DNA of 60,819 nt from Candidatus Paraburkholderia calva (GCA_001184395.1 LFLF01000005.1:1-60819); one strand, 5' to 3'. Counted from the stretch's first letter, positions 20,113-30,818 are shown. The notes: generated by a model from the sequence alone, not told the origin. Program-made: numbers and translations.

Positions 20113-21401
20113 GCTGGTCGGAACGCTTCGGATCGAAACTCACGGGCACCCGTCACGCGGTGCCGAGCGACTCGCTCGCGGGCCGCACCGACGCCACCGC
20201 GCGCATGCGCCGCGGTGCAGCCAGCATTGCGAGCGCCGTCAACGGCGTGCGCCCGGCGCGCTCGCGCATGTTCGACTACGATTACTCGTTGCTGTGGGTG
20301 ACCATCGCGCTACTCGGCCTCGGCCTCGTGATGGTGTATTCGGCATCCATCGCCATGCCGGATTCACCCAAGTACGCGAGCTATCGCGACTATCACTTTC
20401 TCGTGCGTCATCTGATCTCGATCGCGACAGCGCTGATCGGCGTGGTCATCGCGTTCAAGATTCCGATCAAGACGTGGGAAAAGTACGCGCCGAAGTTCTT
20501 TCTGCTCTCGCTGGGCCTTCTGATCATCGTGCTGATTCCGCATATCGGCAAAGGCGTGAACGGCGCGCGCCGCTGGATTCCGCTCGGCGTCACGAACATG
20601 CAGCCGTCCGAAATCATGAAGCTCGCGGTGACGATCTACGCCGCCAACTACACCGTGCGCAAGCAGGAATTCATGCAAAGCTTCGGCAAGGGCTTTTTGC
20701 CGATGGCGGTCGCGATCGGCGTGGTCGGTGCGCTCTTGCTGCTCGAGCCGGACATGGGCGCGTTCATGGTGATCGCGACTATAGCAATGGGCGTGCTGTT
20801 TCTCGGCGGCGTGAACGGCAAGCTGTTCGGCGGTCTCGTAGCAACGGCGATTGGCACGTTCACCTTGCTGGTGTGGGCATCGCCCTGGCGCCGTGAGCGG
20901 ATCTTCGCGTACCTCGATCCGTGGGACGACCGTTATGCGCAAGGCAAGGCTTATCAGCTGACGCACTCGCTGATCGCGTTCGGACGCGGCGAGTGGTTCG
21001 GCGTGGGTCTGGGCGGCAGTGTCGAGAAGCTCAACTATCTGCCGGAAGCGCATACCGACTTCATCCTCGCGGTGATCGGCGAAGAACTCGGTTTCGTCGG
21101 CGTGATCTGCGTGATTCTGCTGTTCTACTGGATCGTGCGCCGCGCGTTCGAGATCGGCCGCCAGGCGCTCGCGCTCGACCGCACGTTCGCCGGTCTGATG
21201 GCCAAGGGCGTCGGCATCTGGTTCGGCGCGCAGACCTTCATCAACATGGGCGTGAATCTCGGGCTTTTGCCGACCAAGGGTCTCACGCTGCCGCTCGTGA
21301 GCTACGGCGGCTCGGGCATTCTGCTGAACTGCGTCGCGCTGGCGGTGTTGCTGCGCATCGATTACGAGAACCGCGTCCTGATACGCGGAGGAAGAGTATG
21401 A
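20109..21401 (+). CDS. ftsW: Septal peptidoglycan polymerase FtsW
   Basis: SEDS-family glycosyltransferase that polymerises lipid II at the septum with FtsI. The 430-aa protein has a cytoplasmic N-tail of about 55 residues, unusually rich in Arg/Ala, then about ten membrane segments. SEDS hallmarks include [41 protein letters not shown] and the final [12 protein letters not shown]. It overlaps murD and murG by 4 bp each. Confidence 0.95.
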   Translation: MSWSERFGSKLTGTRHAVPSDSLAGRTDATARMRRGAASIASAVNGVRPARSRMFDYDYSLLWVTIALLGLGLVMVYSASIAMPDSPKYASYRDYHFLVRHLISIATALIGVVIAFKIPIKTWEKYAPKFFLLSLGLLIIVLIPHIGKGVNGARRWIPLGVTNMQPSEIMKLAVTIYAANYTVRKQEFMQSFGKGFLPMAVAIGVVGALLLLEPDMGAFMVIATIAMGVLFLGGVNGKLFGGLVATAIGTFTLLVWASPWRRERIFAYLDPWDDRYAQGKAYQLTHSLIAFGRGEWFGVGLGGSVEKLNYLPEAHTDFILAVIGEELGFVGVICVILLFYWIVRRAFEIGRQALALDRTFAGLMAKGVGIWFGAQTFINMGVNLGLLPTKGLTLPLVSYGGSGILLNCVALAVLLRIDYENRVLIRGGRV

Positions 21402-22516
21402 CCGTGCAACGCCAGCGCACCTTGATGGTGATGGCAGGCGGAACCGGGGGCCATGTGTTCCCGGGGCTGGCGGTCGCGCACTGGATGCAGGCGCACGGGT
21501 GGCGCGTGGTGTGGCTCGGCAACGCGAACGGCATGGAAGCGACGCTCGTGCCGAAGCACGGCATCCCGATGGAATACGTGTGCTTCGGCGGCGTGCGCGG
21601 CAAAGGCATCAAGACCAAGCTGATGTTGCCGATGAATCTGCTGCGCGCGTGCTTGCAAAGCCTCGCGGCGCTGCGTCGCGTGAAGCCGGATGTCGTGCTC
21701 GGCATGGGCGGCTACATCACGTTCCCGGCCGGCATCATGACGAAGCTCGCGGGCTGTCCGCTCGTGCTACACGAACAGAATTCGATTGCGGGACTCGCGA
21801 ACAAAGTGCTCGCGCATGTCGCCAAGCGCGTACTCGTCGCATTCCCGAATGCTCTGAAGAATGGTGAGTGGACCGGCAATCCGATTCGCGCGGAACTTAC
21901 TGAAGCTTTGCCAACCAAAGAACGCTACGCCACACGTTCGGGCCGTTTGAACGTACTCGTCGTCGGTGGCAGTCTGGGTGCAGCGGTGCTGAACGAGATC
22001 GTGCCGAAAGCCCTTGTAATGCTGAACTCGGACGAACGTCCGCGCATCGTGCATCAGGCGGGAACGAAGCATATCGACGCGCTCCAGGCGAATTACGCGG
22101 CGGCGGGTCTGACGGTCGGCGACGACCTGCAACTCGTGCCGTTCATCGAAGACATGGCTCGCGCCTACGCCGCCGCCGATCTCGTCATCTGCCGTTCCGG
22201 CGCGATGACGGTTTCGGAAATCCTGGCGGTCGGTGTGGCCGCATTGTTCGTGCCGTTCCCGTTCGCCGTCGACGATCATCAGACGACGAACGGCGCGTTC
22301 CTCGCGAAGAACGGAGCGGCCGAACTCATACAACAACGGGATCTGTCGGCACAGAAGCTCGCCGACTGGTTACGCGTACAAACACGCGCAACACTCGCCA
22401 AAATGGCCGAGCGTTCGCGCGCACTCGCGAAACCGGACGCGACCGAAAGAGTCGCGAGCATTTGCGCCGATGTGGCCGGCGCGCGTCTAAACGCGCAAGC
22501 AAGGGGGGCACATTAG
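21398..22516 (+). CDS. murG: UDP-GlcNAc:lipid I GlcNAc transferase
   Basis: Membrane-associated GT28 glycosyltransferase that converts lipid I to lipid II. The 372-aa protein has the first glycine loop [27 protein letters not shown], the [12 protein letters not shown] motif and, in the C-domain, [11 protein letters not shown] for UDP-GlcNAc binding. ATG 21398 overlaps the ftsW stop; longer upstream frames would run through ftsW and are rejected. Confidence 0.96.
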   Translation: MTVQRQRTLMVMAGGTGGHVFPGLAVAHWMQAHGWRVVWLGNANGMEATLVPKHGIPMEYVCFGGVRGKGIKTKLMLPMNLLRACLQSLAALRRVKPDVVLGMGGYITFPAGIMTKLAGCPLVLHEQNSIAGLANKVLAHVAKRVLVAFPNALKNGEWTGNPIRAELTEALPTKERYATRSGRLNVLVVGGSLGAAVLNEIVPKALVMLNSDERPRIVHQAGTKHIDALQANYAAAGLTVGDDLQLVPFIEDMARAYAAADLVICRSGAMTVSEILAVGVAALFVPFPFAVDDHQTTNGAFLAKNGAAELIQQRDLSAQKLADWLRVQTRATLAKMAERSRALAKPDATERVASICADVAGARLNAQARGAH

Positions 22517-22518
22517 CA

Positions 22519-23910
22519 ATGAAACACATCGTCAAGCATATTCACTTCGTCGGCATCGGCGGCGTGGGCATGAGCGGCATCGCGGAGGTGCTGCTTAATC
22601 TCGGTTATCACGTGAGCGGCTCGGATCTCGCGAACGGCGCGGTCACCGAGCGTCTGAAAGCGCTGGGCGCGCGCGTCGAGATCGGTCATCATGAGCAGAA
22701 CATCGAAGGCGCGAATGCGGTCGTCGTCTCGACGGCCGTGCGCGCGGACAATCCCGAAGTGCTGGCCGCGCGCAATCGGCGCGTGCCGATTGTGCCGCGC
22801 GCGGTCATGCTCGCGGAACTCATGCGCCTGAAACAGGGCATTGCGATCGCGGGCACGCACGGCAAGACCACCACGACCTCGCTTGTTGCGAGCCTGCTGG
22901 CGGCGGGCGGGCTCGATCCGACCTTCGTGATCGGCGGGCGTCTGAACAGCGCGGGCGCGAATGCGCGTCTCGGCACTGGAGACTTCATCGTCGCGGAAGC
23001 CGACGAGTCGGACGCGTCGTTCCTCAATCTGTTTCCGGTCGTCGAAGTCATCACGAATATCGATGCCGATCACATGGACACCTACGGCCACGACTTCGCG
23101 CGGCTCAAGCAGGCGTTCATCGAGTTCACGCATCGTCTGCCGTTCTATGGCATCGCGGTGCTGTGCGTGGACGATCCGAACGTGCGTGAAATCCTGCCGT
23201 TCGTGTCGAAGCCGATTATCCGCTACGGTCTCGGCGCGGAAGCCGAAGTGCGCGGGGTGAACGTCGAAGCGCGCAATGGCCGCATGCACTTCACGACCTT
23301 GCGCGCCGATGTGACGCCGCTCGACATCGTGCTGAATCTGCCGGGAACACACAACGTGCAGAACGCGCTGGCGGCCATTGCGATCGCGACCGAACTCGAA
23401 ATTGCCGATGCCGACATCCAGCGTGCGCTCGCCGAATTCAATGGCGTGGGCCGCCGCTTCCAGTGCTATGGCGAACTGACGCCGAACAACGGCGACGGCG
23501 CATACACGCTGATCGATGACTACGGTCATCACCCGGTGGAAATGGCCGCGACGATCGCGGCGGTGCGCGGCGCATTCCCGGGCCGCCGTCTCGTACTCGC
23601 GTTTCAGCCGCATCGCTTCACGCGCACGCGCGATTGCTTCGAAGACTTCGTGAAGGTCTTGTCTACCGTCGATGCACTCGTGTTGACCGAAGTTTATTCC
23701 GCAGGAGAATCGCCGATCGTCGCGGCGGACAGCCGCGCACTCGCGCGCGCAATTCGCGTCGCGGGCAAGGTCGAACCGGTTTTCGTCGACACGGTGGACG
23801 AAGTACCCAATGCTGTCACGACCATCGCTCGTAATGGCGATGTGGTCATCACGATGGGCGCAGGTTCCATCGGCGGTGTGTGCGGGCAACTGGCCAACGC
23901 CCAGGCTTGA
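22519..23910 (+). CDS. murC: UDP-MurNAc:L-Ala ligase
   Basis: Catalyses the first amino-acid addition (L-Ala) to UDP-MurNAc. The 463-aa protein has the N-terminal nucleotide-binding [16 protein letters not shown], the ATP loop [11 protein letters not shown] at about 114, [10 protein letters not shown] and the C-terminal [14 protein letters not shown] 22519 lies 2 bp after murG, whose last codons supply AAGGGGGG as ribosome binding site. Confidence 0.96.
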   Translation: MKHIVKHIHFVGIGGVGMSGIAEVLLNLGYHVSGSDLANGAVTERLKALGARVEIGHHEQNIEGANAVVVSTAVRADNPEVLAARNRRVPIVPRAVMLAELMRLKQGIAIAGTHGKTTTTSLVASLLAAGGLDPTFVIGGRLNSAGANARLGTGDFIVAEADESDASFLNLFPVVEVITNIDADHMDTYGHDFARLKQAFIEFTHRLPFYGIAVLCVDDPNVREILPFVSKPIIRYGLGAEAEVRGVNVEARNGRMHFTTLRADVTPLDIVLNLPGTHNVQNALAAIAIATELEIADADIQRALAEFNGVGRRFQCYGELTPNNGDGAYTLIDDYGHHPVEMAATIAAVRGAFPGRRLVLAFQPHRFTRTRDCFEDFVKVLSTVDALVLTEVYSAGESPIVAADSRALARAIRVAGKVEPVFVDTVDEVPNAVTTIARNGDVVITMGAGSIGGVCGQLANAQA

Positions 23911-23929
23911 TGAAAGCGGTATTACGTAA

Positions 23930-24883
23930 ATGAGCAATCAGGTGAATCAAATCGATCCCAAAGCCTTCGGCAAAGTCGCGGTGCTGCTCGGCGGACATTC
24001 CGCCGAGCGCGAGGTCTCGCTCAAATCGGGACGTCTCGTGTTGCAGGGTTTGCGCGAAGCGGGCATCGACGTCCATCCGTTCGATCCGGCGGAGCGTTGG
24101 CTGTCGGATTTGAAGGCCGAAGGCTTCGAGCGCGCATTCATCGCGCTGCACGGCGGTTACGGCGAAAACGGCCAGTTGCAGGGCGCGCTGGATTTCTACG
24201 GCATACGCTATACGGGCAGCGGCATGCTTGGCTCGGCGCTCGGCATGGACAAGCTGCGCACCAAGCTGGTGTGGCAGCAGACCGGCATTCCCACGCCGCT
24301 GTTCGAGACCGTGTTTCGCGGTGAAGACTATGCGGCGCGCGTGCAGGACATCGTCACCAGGCTGGGTCTTCCTCTGTTCGTGAAGCCGGCGAGCGAAGGT
24401 TCGAGCGTTGCGGTCATAAAGGTGAAGAGCGCCGAAACGCTGATCCCCGCGCTGGAAGAGGCGGCCAAGTTCGACAAGATCGTGATCGTCGAGAAGAGCA
24501 TCGAGGGCGGCGGCGAGTTTACGTGCTGCATCGCCGGCGATCTCGATCTGCCGGTCATCAAGATCGTGCCGGCGGGCGAGTTCTACGACTATCACGCGAA
24601 GTACATCGCAGATGACACGCAGTATCTAATTCCGTGCGGCCTCACCGACGCCGAGGAAGGACGCATGAAGCAGCTCACCAAGCGCGCATTCGAAATCCTC
24701 GGCTGCACCGACTGGGGCCGCGCGGACTTCATGCTCGACGCGAATAGCAACCCGTACTTCCTCGAAGTGAACACGGCGCCCGGCATGACCGATCACTCGC
24801 TGCCGCCGAAGGCCGCGCGCGCGGTCAGCATCAGCTACAAAGATCTGGTGGTGCAGGTGCTGGCGCTCACGCTGAAGAACTGA
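23930..24883 (+). CDS. ddl: D-alanine--D-alanine ligase
   Basis: ATP-grasp enzyme that makes the D-Ala-D-Ala dipeptide used by MurF. The 317-aa protein has the N-terminal [16 protein letters not shown] motif, [12 protein letters not shown], the ATP-grasp region [16 protein letters not shown] and the metal and D-Ala site [14 protein letters not shown]. It is a DdlB-type member by position in the dcw cluster and is intact. Confidence 0.95.
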   Translation: MSNQVNQIDPKAFGKVAVLLGGHSAEREVSLKSGRLVLQGLREAGIDVHPFDPAERWLSDLKAEGFERAFIALHGGYGENGQLQGALDFYGIRYTGSGMLGSALGMDKLRTKLVWQQTGIPTPLFETVFRGEDYAARVQDIVTRLGLPLFVKPASEGSSVAVIKVKSAETLIPALEEAAKFDKIVIVEKSIEGGGEFTCCIAGDLDLPVIKIVPAGEFYDYHAKYIADDTQYLIPCGLTDAEEGRMKQLTKRAFEILGCTDWGRADFMLDANSNPYFLEVNTAPGMTDHSLPPKAARAVSISYKDLVVQVLALTLKN

Positions 24884-24936
24884 CGCACGCAAGCAGACAG
24901 ACGACACGAACAAACAGGACACGACGAAACGCAATC

Positions 24937-25689
24937 ATGTGGAACAACGTTCGCCAGATGAACCTCGCCGCAAGCGCGCTGCACGCCATCTTCGTGCTGG
25001 CCCTGCTGGGCGCCGCGGGGATCTACGCGATCCAGCGTCCCGAGTTTCGTCTGTGCGCCATCCAGATCGACGGCGACACGCAGCACATCAATTCGCCGAC
25101 GGTGCGCTCAACGGTCATCGGTCATTTGAAAGGCAACTTCTTCACCGTCGATCTAGATACAGCGCGCGGCGCGTTCGAACAGATGCCGTGGGTGCGTCAC
25201 GCGAGCGTGCGGCGCGTCTGGTCGAACGCGCTCGCAGTGACGCTTGAGGAGTACAAGCCGCTCGGCACGTGGGGCAACTATCAACTCGTGAGCGTGGACG
25301 GCGATCTCTTTACCGCGAATCAGGGTGAACTCGACGACGACCTCCCCGCGTTCGACGGCCCGGACGGCACGGCGAAGGAAGTCGTCGCGCGTTATCACGA
25401 TTTTGAGAAGTGGTTCGCACCGCTCGACGCGAAGCCGGAAGAGGTCACGCTGTCGTCGCGTTTCGCGTGGACCGTCAAGCTCTCGAACGGCACGCAGATC
25501 GAATTCGGCCGCGAGCGCAATCAGGACACGCTGCACGAGCGCAGCGAGCGCCTGGTGGCATCGTGGCCCGCAGTGACAGGCCGTTGGGGGAAGGAAATCG
25601 AATATGCGGATTTGCGTTATCCGAACGGCTTTGCAATTCGAGCCGCCGGAATGCGGTTCATCAACGACACCGATAAGGCCAAGAAGTAG
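24937..25689 (+). CDS. ftsQ: Cell division protein FtsQ
   Basis: Bitopic divisome protein that binds FtsB-FtsL. The 250-aa protein has a short cytoplasmic N-terminus, one membrane segment (about 14-30), a POTRA domain starting RLCAIQIDGDTQHIN, and the beta domain with MPWVRHASVRRVWSNALAV. It is intact, with 53 bp between ddl and ftsQ. Confidence 0.93.
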   Translation: MWNNVRQMNLAASALHAIFVLALLGAAGIYAIQRPEFRLCAIQIDGDTQHINSPTVRSTVIGHLKGNFFTVDLDTARGAFEQMPWVRHASVRRVWSNALAVTLEEYKPLGTWGNYQLVSVDGDLFTANQGELDDDLPAFDGPDGTAKEVVARYHDFEKWFAPLDAKPEEVTLSSRFAWTVKLSNGTQIEFGRERNQDTLHERSERLVASWPAVTGRWGKEIEYADLRYPNGFAIRAAGMRFINDTDKAKK

Positions 25690-25719
25690 TAAGCAGACGT
25701 CACGGGCAATGAGCACGCT

Positions 25720-26952
25720 ATGAGCAAAGACTACAAAGACCTGCTGGTTTCCCTCGACATTGGAACGTCGAAGGTGGTCGCGATCGTCGCCGAACTGAAA
25801 GGCGAAGGCCACTACGAGGTGATCGGACTGGGTCAGGCCGACTCGAAGGGGTTGAAGAAGGGCGTCGTGGTCAATATCGAGGCCACGGTGCAGTCCATCG
25901 AGCGCGCGCTCGAGGAAGCCGAGCTGATGGCGGACTACAAGATCACGAACGTGTTCACGGGGATCGCGGGCAGCCATATCCGCAGTTTCAACTCCAACGG
26001 TATGGTCGCGATCAAGGACAAGGAAGTCACGCAGACGGATGTGGCGCGCGTCATCGAAACGGCGAAGGCGATCAATATCCCGACCGATCAGCAGGTGCTG
26101 CATATCCTCACGCAGGAATTCATCATCGACGGTCAGGAAGACGTGCGCGAGCCGATCGGCATGAGCGGCATCCGGCTGGAAGTGAAGGTGCATATCGTGA
26201 CGGGCGCGGTGAGCGCGGCGCAGAACATCGTCAAGTGCGTGCGCCGCTGCGGGCTCGAAGTGAACGATCTGATCTTGCAACCGCTGGCGTCGTCGCTAGC
26301 GGTGCTGACGGAGGACGAGAAGGAACTGGGCGTGGTGCTCGTCGATATCGGCGGCGGCACGACCGACATCGCGATCTTCAGTGAAGGCGCGATTCGTCAT
26401 ACGGCCGTGATTCCGATTGCGGGCGATCAGATCACCAGCGACGTCGCGATGGCGCTGCGCACGCCCACGCCCGACGCGGAAGACATCAAAGTGAGTTACG
26501 GCATCGCCAAGCAGGCGCTCGCCGATCCGGACGAGATGATCGAAGTGCCGGGTCTTGGCGAACGCGGTCCGCGCCCGCTGTCGCGCCAGGCGCTGGCGGC
26601 GGTCGTCGAGCCGCGTGTCGAAGAACTGTTCTCGCTCGTGCAGCAGGTCGTGCGCGAATCGGAATATGAGGAATTGCTGTCGAGCGGCGTCGTGCTCACC
26701 GGCGGTGCGGCGATGATGCCGGGCATGGTCGAACTCGGCGAAGACATCTTTCTGAAGCCGGTGCGCATCGGCGTGCCGGAGTATGTGGGCGGTCTCGCCG
26801 ACGTGGTGCGCAATCCGCGCTACTCGACGGCGATGGGCCTCCTCGCCGAAGGACGCTCGCAACGCATGCGCGGTCGCAAGGTCGCGGTGCAGAGCGGATC
26901 GATGGGTCAGGTTTTTTCTCGCATGAAAGATTGGTTTCTTGGAAACTTCTGA
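25720..26952 (+). CDS. ftsA: Cell division protein FtsA
   Basis: Actin-like ATPase that tethers FtsZ to the membrane and recruits later divisome proteins. The 410-aa protein has the phosphate-1 motif VSLDIGTSKVVAIV, phosphate-2 VLVDIGGGTTDIAIF, the adenosine motif VLTGGAAMMPGM and a C-terminal amphipathic membrane-targeting helix (QVFSRMKDWFLGNF). ATG 25720 is 30 bp after ftsQ. It is intact. Confidence 0.96.
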   Translation: MSKDYKDLLVSLDIGTSKVVAIVAELKGEGHYEVIGLGQADSKGLKKGVVVNIEATVQSIERALEEAELMADYKITNVFTGIAGSHIRSFNSNGMVAIKDKEVTQTDVARVIETAKAINIPTDQQVLHILTQEFIIDGQEDVREPIGMSGIRLEVKVHIVTGAVSAAQNIVKCVRRCGLEVNDLILQPLASSLAVLTEDEKELGVVLVDIGGGTTDIAIFSEGAIRHTAVIPIAGDQITSDVAMALRTPTPDAEDIKVSYGIAKQALADPDEMIEVPGLGERGPRPLSRQALAAVVEPRVEELFSLVQQVVRESEYEELLSSGVVLTGGAAMMPGMVELGEDIFLKPVRIGVPEYVGGLADVVRNPRYSTAMGLLAEGRSQRMRGRKVAVQSGSMGQVFSRMKDWFLGNF

Positions 26953-26977
26953 AGCACTAGCAGTACATAAGCAATAA

Positions 26978-26983
26978 TATAAT
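26978..26983 (+). promoter_or_regulatory. Candidate -10 element for ftsZ
   Basis: A perfect TATAAT lies in the 120-bp AT-rich gap between ftsA and ftsZ, 90 bp before the ftsZ ATG. No good -35 is seen at 17-18 bp, so this is only a candidate internal promoter. Confidence 0.35.
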
Positions 26984-27072
26984 TTCGCGTTGGTAACGGC
27001 GGCTGATGCGCGATGGAAGGTTACCCGACTTTTCATCGAATAACGCCGACTTTCATTCCTGACGGAGGCAAC

Positions 27073-28284
27073 ATGGATTTCGAAATGCTGGAAACGGAAA
27101 CCAACGGCACGATCATCAAGGTCGTGGGTGTTGGTGGTGCGGGTGGCAACGCGGTACAGCACATGATCAACAAGGGTGTGCAAGGTGTCGACTTCATCGT
27201 GATGAATACCGACGCACAGGTGCTCGCACGTTCGCACGCGTCGGCGGTTCTGCAACTGGGCATGAGCGGCCTCGGCGCGGGCGCAAAGCCTGAGAAGGGC
27301 AAGGAAGCGGCGGAAGATGCACGCGAGCGCATTGCCGATTCGCTGCGCGGCGCGCACATGGTGTTCATCACCGCGGGCATGGGTGGTGGCACGGGCACGG
27401 GCGCGGCGCCGGTCGTGGCACAGATTGCTAAGGAAATGGGCATCCTGACCGTCGGTGTCGTGAGCAAGCCGTTCGAGTTCGAAGGCGGCCGCCGCATGCG
27501 CGTGGCGGAAGCTGGTTCGCAGCAACTGGAGGATCACGTCGACTCGCTGATCGTCGTGCTGAACGACAAGCTGTTCGAGGTGATGGGCGATGACGCCGAA
27601 ATGGACAAGTGCTTCCAGTGCGCGGACGACGTTCTAAACAACGCAGTCGCGGGTATCGCGGAAATCATCAACGTCGATGGCCTCGTGAACGTCGACTTCG
27701 AAGACGTGAAGACCGTGATGGGCGAGCAGGGCAAGGCGATGATGGGCACGGCGACGGTTGCCGGCGTCGATCGTGCTCGTCTGGCGGCTGAACAGGCGGT
27801 GGCAAGCCCGCTGCTGGAAGGTGTGGACCTGTCGGGTGCGCGTGGCGTACTGGTGAACATCACGTCGAGCCGTTCGCTGCGTCTTTCGGAAACGCGTGAA
27901 GTCATGAACACCATCAAGTCCTACGCCGCTGACGATGCAACCGTGATCTTCGGTGCAGTGTATGACGACGCAATGGGCGATGCCCTCCGCGTGACGGTGG
28001 TCGCAACGGGCCTGGGCCGCGTGGCGAAGATGCAGCAGCAAACGCCGATGACCCTGCTCCGCACGGGCACCGACAATCAGCCGATCGCGCATGCGCATCA
28101 TCAGCCGACGCACAACTCGTACGGCACGCAGCACGGTCAGTTGACGACGGATTACGGTCAGCTCGACACGCCGGCAGTGTGGCGCTCGACGCGTGAAACC
28201 GCGGCATCGCACGTGCAGGCGCTGCAAGAGAAGGGCGTGGACACGTACGACATCCCGGCGTTCTTGCGCAAGCAAGCGGACTGA
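27073..28284 (+). CDS. ftsZ: Cell division GTPase FtsZ
   Basis: Tubulin-like GTPase that forms the Z ring. The 403-aa protein has KVVGVGGAGGNAVQHM, the tubulin signature GGGTGTGAAP, the synergy-loop NVDFEDVKTVM and a variable His/Gln-rich linker (about 340-385). The conserved C-terminal peptide DTYDIPAFLRKQ binds FtsA and ZapD, both encoded here. ATG 27073 follows GACGGAGGCAAC, a strong ribosome binding site; an upstream in-frame start at 27013 lacks one. Confidence 0.97.
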   Translation: MDFEMLETETNGTIIKVVGVGGAGGNAVQHMINKGVQGVDFIVMNTDAQVLARSHASAVLQLGMSGLGAGAKPEKGKEAAEDARERIADSLRGAHMVFITAGMGGGTGTGAAPVVAQIAKEMGILTVGVVSKPFEFEGGRRMRVAEAGSQQLEDHVDSLIVVLNDKLFEVMGDDAEMDKCFQCADDVLNNAVAGIAEIINVDGLVNVDFEDVKTVMGEQGKAMMGTATVAGVDRARLAAEQAVASPLLEGVDLSGARGVLVNITSSRSLRLSETREVMNTIKSYAADDATVIFGAVYDDAMGDALRVTVVATGLGRVAKMQQQTPMTLLRTGTDNQPIAHAHHQPTHNSYGTQHGQLTTDYGQLDTPAVWRSTRETAASHVQALQEKGVDTYDIPAFLRKQAD

Positions 28285-28299
28285 AGCATCGCGCGCGGT

Positions 28300-28572
28300 T
28301 TAGTGCTGAAATAGCGCATTGAGCCAGTACGAGCGATGCCGCACCGCGTTCGGGCCGAACGCCCGGACGCGACGAAGCAGGTTTCGCGTGGGGCGACTGT
28401 CCAAGGCCGCGTCGAGGCTGAAGTCGAGCCGGACGCCAGGCCGTGGCCAGCCGACCCCCACGTATTTGCCACCCGACGTCGGGGTAGGCGGATGGAAACT
28501 GAGGTCGTCGAACGAGCGTTCCGCAATTGCCGCGGGACGATCCATCGCGAGGATGCGACGAACCGCTGACAT
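28300..28572 (-). CDS. Hypothetical protein, uncertain
   Basis: A 90-residue minus-strand frame fills the 302-bp gap between ftsZ and the peroxiredoxin remnant. It starts MSAVRRILAMDRPAA and ends SYWLNALFQH. Codons are mostly G or C at the third position, as in neighbouring real genes, and the composition is protein-like (Trp, His, Tyr spread through it). I do not recognise a domain. A plus-strand frame overlaps the same stretch, so it could be spurious or the end of a longer decayed gene. Confidence 0.3.
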   Translation of the reverse strand: MSAVRRILAMDRPAAIAERSFDDLSFHPPTPTSGGKYVGVGWPRPGVRLDFSLDAALDSRPTRNLLRRVRAFGPNAVRHRSYWLNALFQH

Positions 28573-28586
28573 GGGAAGGACCGAGC

Positions 28587-29096
28587 ATGATCAAAGTGGG
28601 TGATACGTTGACGTTGCCCGATGTGAAACTCTTCGAATTCGTCGAAGAGGCGACAGAGGGCTGTGCCGTGGGACCGAATGAGTTCCCGGCGTGCGAGTGG
28701 GCCGCCGGCAAGCGCGTGGTGATCTTCGGATTGCCGGGCGCATTTACGCCGACATGCTCCGCCAGACACGTGCCGGGCTATGTCGAAAAGGCGACGGACT
28801 TGTCCGCTGCCGGTATCGACGAAGTCTGGTGCGTTTCCGTCAACGACTCGTTTGTCATGAGCTCATGGAGACGCGATCTTTAAACCACGGGCAAGGTGAA
28901 GATGATCGCCGACGGCAGTGCGCGTTTCACCCAGGCACTCAGACTGGATCAGGATTTGACTGAGCGCGGCATAGGAATCCGTTCCCAGCGCTATGCGATG
29001 GTGGTCGACGACGGCGTGGTCAAGACGCTCAACGTCGAAGCACCCGGAAAGTTCGAAGTCAGCGACGCTCAAACCATACTCGCGACGTTGCGCTGA
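28587..29096 (+). pseudogene. Peroxiredoxin (AhpC/TSA, Prx5-like), nonsense mutation
   Basis: A thiol peroxidase that reduces hydrogen peroxide and organic peroxides. The first 98 codons include GLPGAFTPTCSARHVPGY with the peroxidatic Cys. They end at a TAA (28881-28883) after SSWRRDL. The same frame then continues without shift through TTGKVKMIADGS, GIRSQRYAMVVDDGVVKTL and VEAPGKFEVSD to the native TGA at 29094-29096. A single nonsense codon (99) therefore separates an otherwise full-length 169-codon gene. This is the only visible lesion, so inactivation looks recent. Confidence 0.9.
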
Positions 29097-29287
29097 TCGC
29101 GGTGGTGTTTCTCGTGTTGTTTCTGCACAACGCCCGAACGCCCTCGTCTACCGTAACTTGGGGCCGATGACCGGAAATGCCTCCATTCCGAGCATCGGCC
29201 CGTTTTACTTCATTGTTTTGATATCGCGACTTAACACCGGGAAACAGTTGATACCTTTGGAATCAAGACGTTGCGCATCGGATGGAG

Positions 29288-29293
29288 TATAAT
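29288..29293 (+). promoter_or_regulatory. Candidate -10 element for lpxC
   Basis: TATAAT lies 69 bp before the lpxC start in an AT-rich gap. The -35 is not clear (TTGCGC is only 11 bp away). A separate lpxC promoter fits the 265-bp gap after the peroxiredoxin remnant. Confidence 0.4.
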
Positions 29294-29361
29294 TCGGCCT
29301 ATTATTTTATATTGCACGATTGATTTTCTTAATAGAGAATCTGAATCGGAAAAACAAGATC

Positions 29362-30279
29362 ATGCTGAAGCAGCGAACAATCAAGACCATCGTCAAAACC
29401 GTGGGAATCGGGCTCCATTCCGGCCGTAAGGTCGATTTGACGCTTCGTCCGGCGCCAGCAGGCACGGGCATCGTGTTCTCGCGCGCCGATTTGCCAGAAC
29501 CGGTGGATATTCCGGCCTCCGCGATGGCGATCGGCGACACTCGTCTCGCGTCCGTGTTGCAGAAGGACGGCGCGCGCGTGTCGACCATCGAACACTTGAT
29601 GTCGGCGTGCGCGGGACTCGGCATCGACAACCTCTATGTCGATGTAACCGCCGAGGAAATCCCGATCATGGACGGCAGCGCGGCTTCGTTCGTGTTTCTG
29701 ATTCAATCGGCGGGGGTCGAAGAACAGAACGCAGCGAAGAAATTCATCAAGGTGACGAAGTCCGTCGAAGTGCGCGATGGCGACAAATTCGCGCGCCTCG
29801 ACCCGTATTTCGGCTTCAAACTCAATTTTACCATCGATTTTCGTCATCCGGCGGTCGACAAAACCGGCCAGGCGCTCGAAGTGGATTTCGCGTCCACGTC
29901 GTATGTGCGGGATATCGCGCGGGCGCGCACGTTCGGCTTTGCGCACGAAGTCGAAATGATGCGCGAACTCGGTCTCGCGTGCGGCGGCAGCATGGACAAC
30001 GCCATCGTGCTCGACGAGTACCGCATCCTGAATAACGACGGACTGCGTTACGACGACGAGTTCGTGAAGCACAAAATGCTCGACGCGCTCGGCGACCTGT
30101 ATGTGGTCGGTCATCCGCTGCTGGCTTCGTACAAGGCGTACAAGGGCGGCCACGCGATGAACAACATGCTGCTGCGCGAATTGCTCAAGAACGAAGACGC
30201 CTACGAAATCGTCACGTTCGAGGACCTGCAAAAGGCGCCTCGTGGCTTCGGTTTCGACACGCAGACGGCTTTCGCCTGA
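29362..30279 (+). CDS. lpxC: UDP-3-O-acyl-GlcNAc deacetylase LpxC
   Basis: Zinc deacetylase that performs the committed step of lipid A synthesis. The 305-aa protein has [16 protein letters not shown] at the N-terminus, the zinc-binding STIEHLMSA motif (His78), [15 protein letters not shown] substrate residues in [13 protein letters not shown], and [12 protein letters not shown] with the other zinc ligands at about 237 and 241. ATG 29362 is the family start (MLKQRTIK). It is followed by a strong terminator. Confidence 0.96.
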   Translation: MLKQRTIKTIVKTVGIGLHSGRKVDLTLRPAPAGTGIVFSRADLPEPVDIPASAMAIGDTRLASVLQKDGARVSTIEHLMSACAGLGIDNLYVDVTAEEIPIMDGSAASFVFLIQSAGVEEQNAAKKFIKVTKSVEVRDGDKFARLDPYFGFKLNFTIDFRHPAVDKTGQALEVDFASTSYVRDIARARTFGFAHEVEMMRELGLACGGSMDNAIVLDEYRILNNDGLRYDDEFVKHKMLDALGDLYVVGHPLLASYKAYKGGHAMNNMLLRELLKNEDAYEIVTFEDLQKAPRGFGFDTQTAFA

Positions 30280-30306
30280 TCAAACTCGCAGGCAAGTCTG
30301 TCAGAA

Positions 30307-30334
30307 ATGAGCGGCCATGCCGCTCATTTTTTTT
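30307..30334 (+). terminator. Rho-independent terminator after lpxC
   Basis: A perfect 9-bp stem ATGAGCGGC / GCCGCTCAT (30307-30315 and 30319-30327) with a 3-nt loop is followed by eight T. It ends the dcw-lpxC transcription unit. The dciA stop codon (minus strand, 30324-30326) lies inside the right arm, so the hairpin also sits at the end of the convergent dciA transcript. Confidence 0.88.
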
Positions 30335-30818
30335 GCCCTTTCGCCTGATGCCGCGCGGCCATTTTCGCCAACGCTTCCTGCAGCGGCGACGGCGCAAGCG
30401 TTTCCGCCAGTTCGTGCAACGCCGACGCGCCGGCTGCCGACATGCGCGCCTGTTTGACTGGCGCAGGTTCTTTCATGGGTTGCGGGCGGACGCGGATTTT
30501 CAGCACATCGATGGCCCAGCCGCGCTGCTGGAGATCCGCGAGCAGCCGCGGTTCGATATGCCGCAAGCGCGCCGCGAGCGCGTTGTGCGGGGCGAACAGC
30601 GCCAACACGCCGTCCTTGATGAACCCCGGCTCGACATTCGACGCCAGATAGTCCGGCAGCAGCTTCGCGAGATCGCGCTGCAGCGCGGCGACCTGCTCGA
30701 CGCCCGCGCGCAGCGCCGCGAACGCATCGGTCCGGTCCAGCACGTCGGACACGGCTTGCGGCTTGCACGGATCGAAGCGCTGCGGCGAATATCTTGAATT
30801 CGGGGGAAAACGGCTCAT
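30324..30818 (-). CDS. dciA: DnaB helicase loader DciA (DUF721)
   Basis: DciA is the ancestral loader of the replicative helicase in bacteria lacking DnaC. The 164-aa protein has the DUF721 core ALQRDLAKLLPDYLASNV and LALFAPHNALAARLRHIEP, followed by a low-complexity C-terminal tail ending AKGQKK. The start at 30818 (MSRFPPNSRY) is favoured over a longer frame from 30914. It is convergent with lpxC and divergent from secA, and intact. Confidence 0.85.
   Translation of the reverse strand: MSRFPPNSRYSPQRFDPCKPQAVSDVLDRTDAFAALRAGVEQVAALQRDLAKLLPDYLASNVEPGFIKDGVLALFAPHNALAARLRHIEPRLLADLQQRGWAIDVLKIRVRPQPMKEPAPVKQARMSAAGASALHELAETLAPSPLQEALAKMAARHQAKGQKK

Noticed and set aside
28879..28885. TTTAAAC heptamer at the break in the peroxiredoxin, a possible programmed -1 frameshift site
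   Set aside because: The coding sequence before and after the stop is in the same frame, so no frameshift is needed. The heptamer is also not in the phase required for -1 slippage. It is a nonsense mutation.
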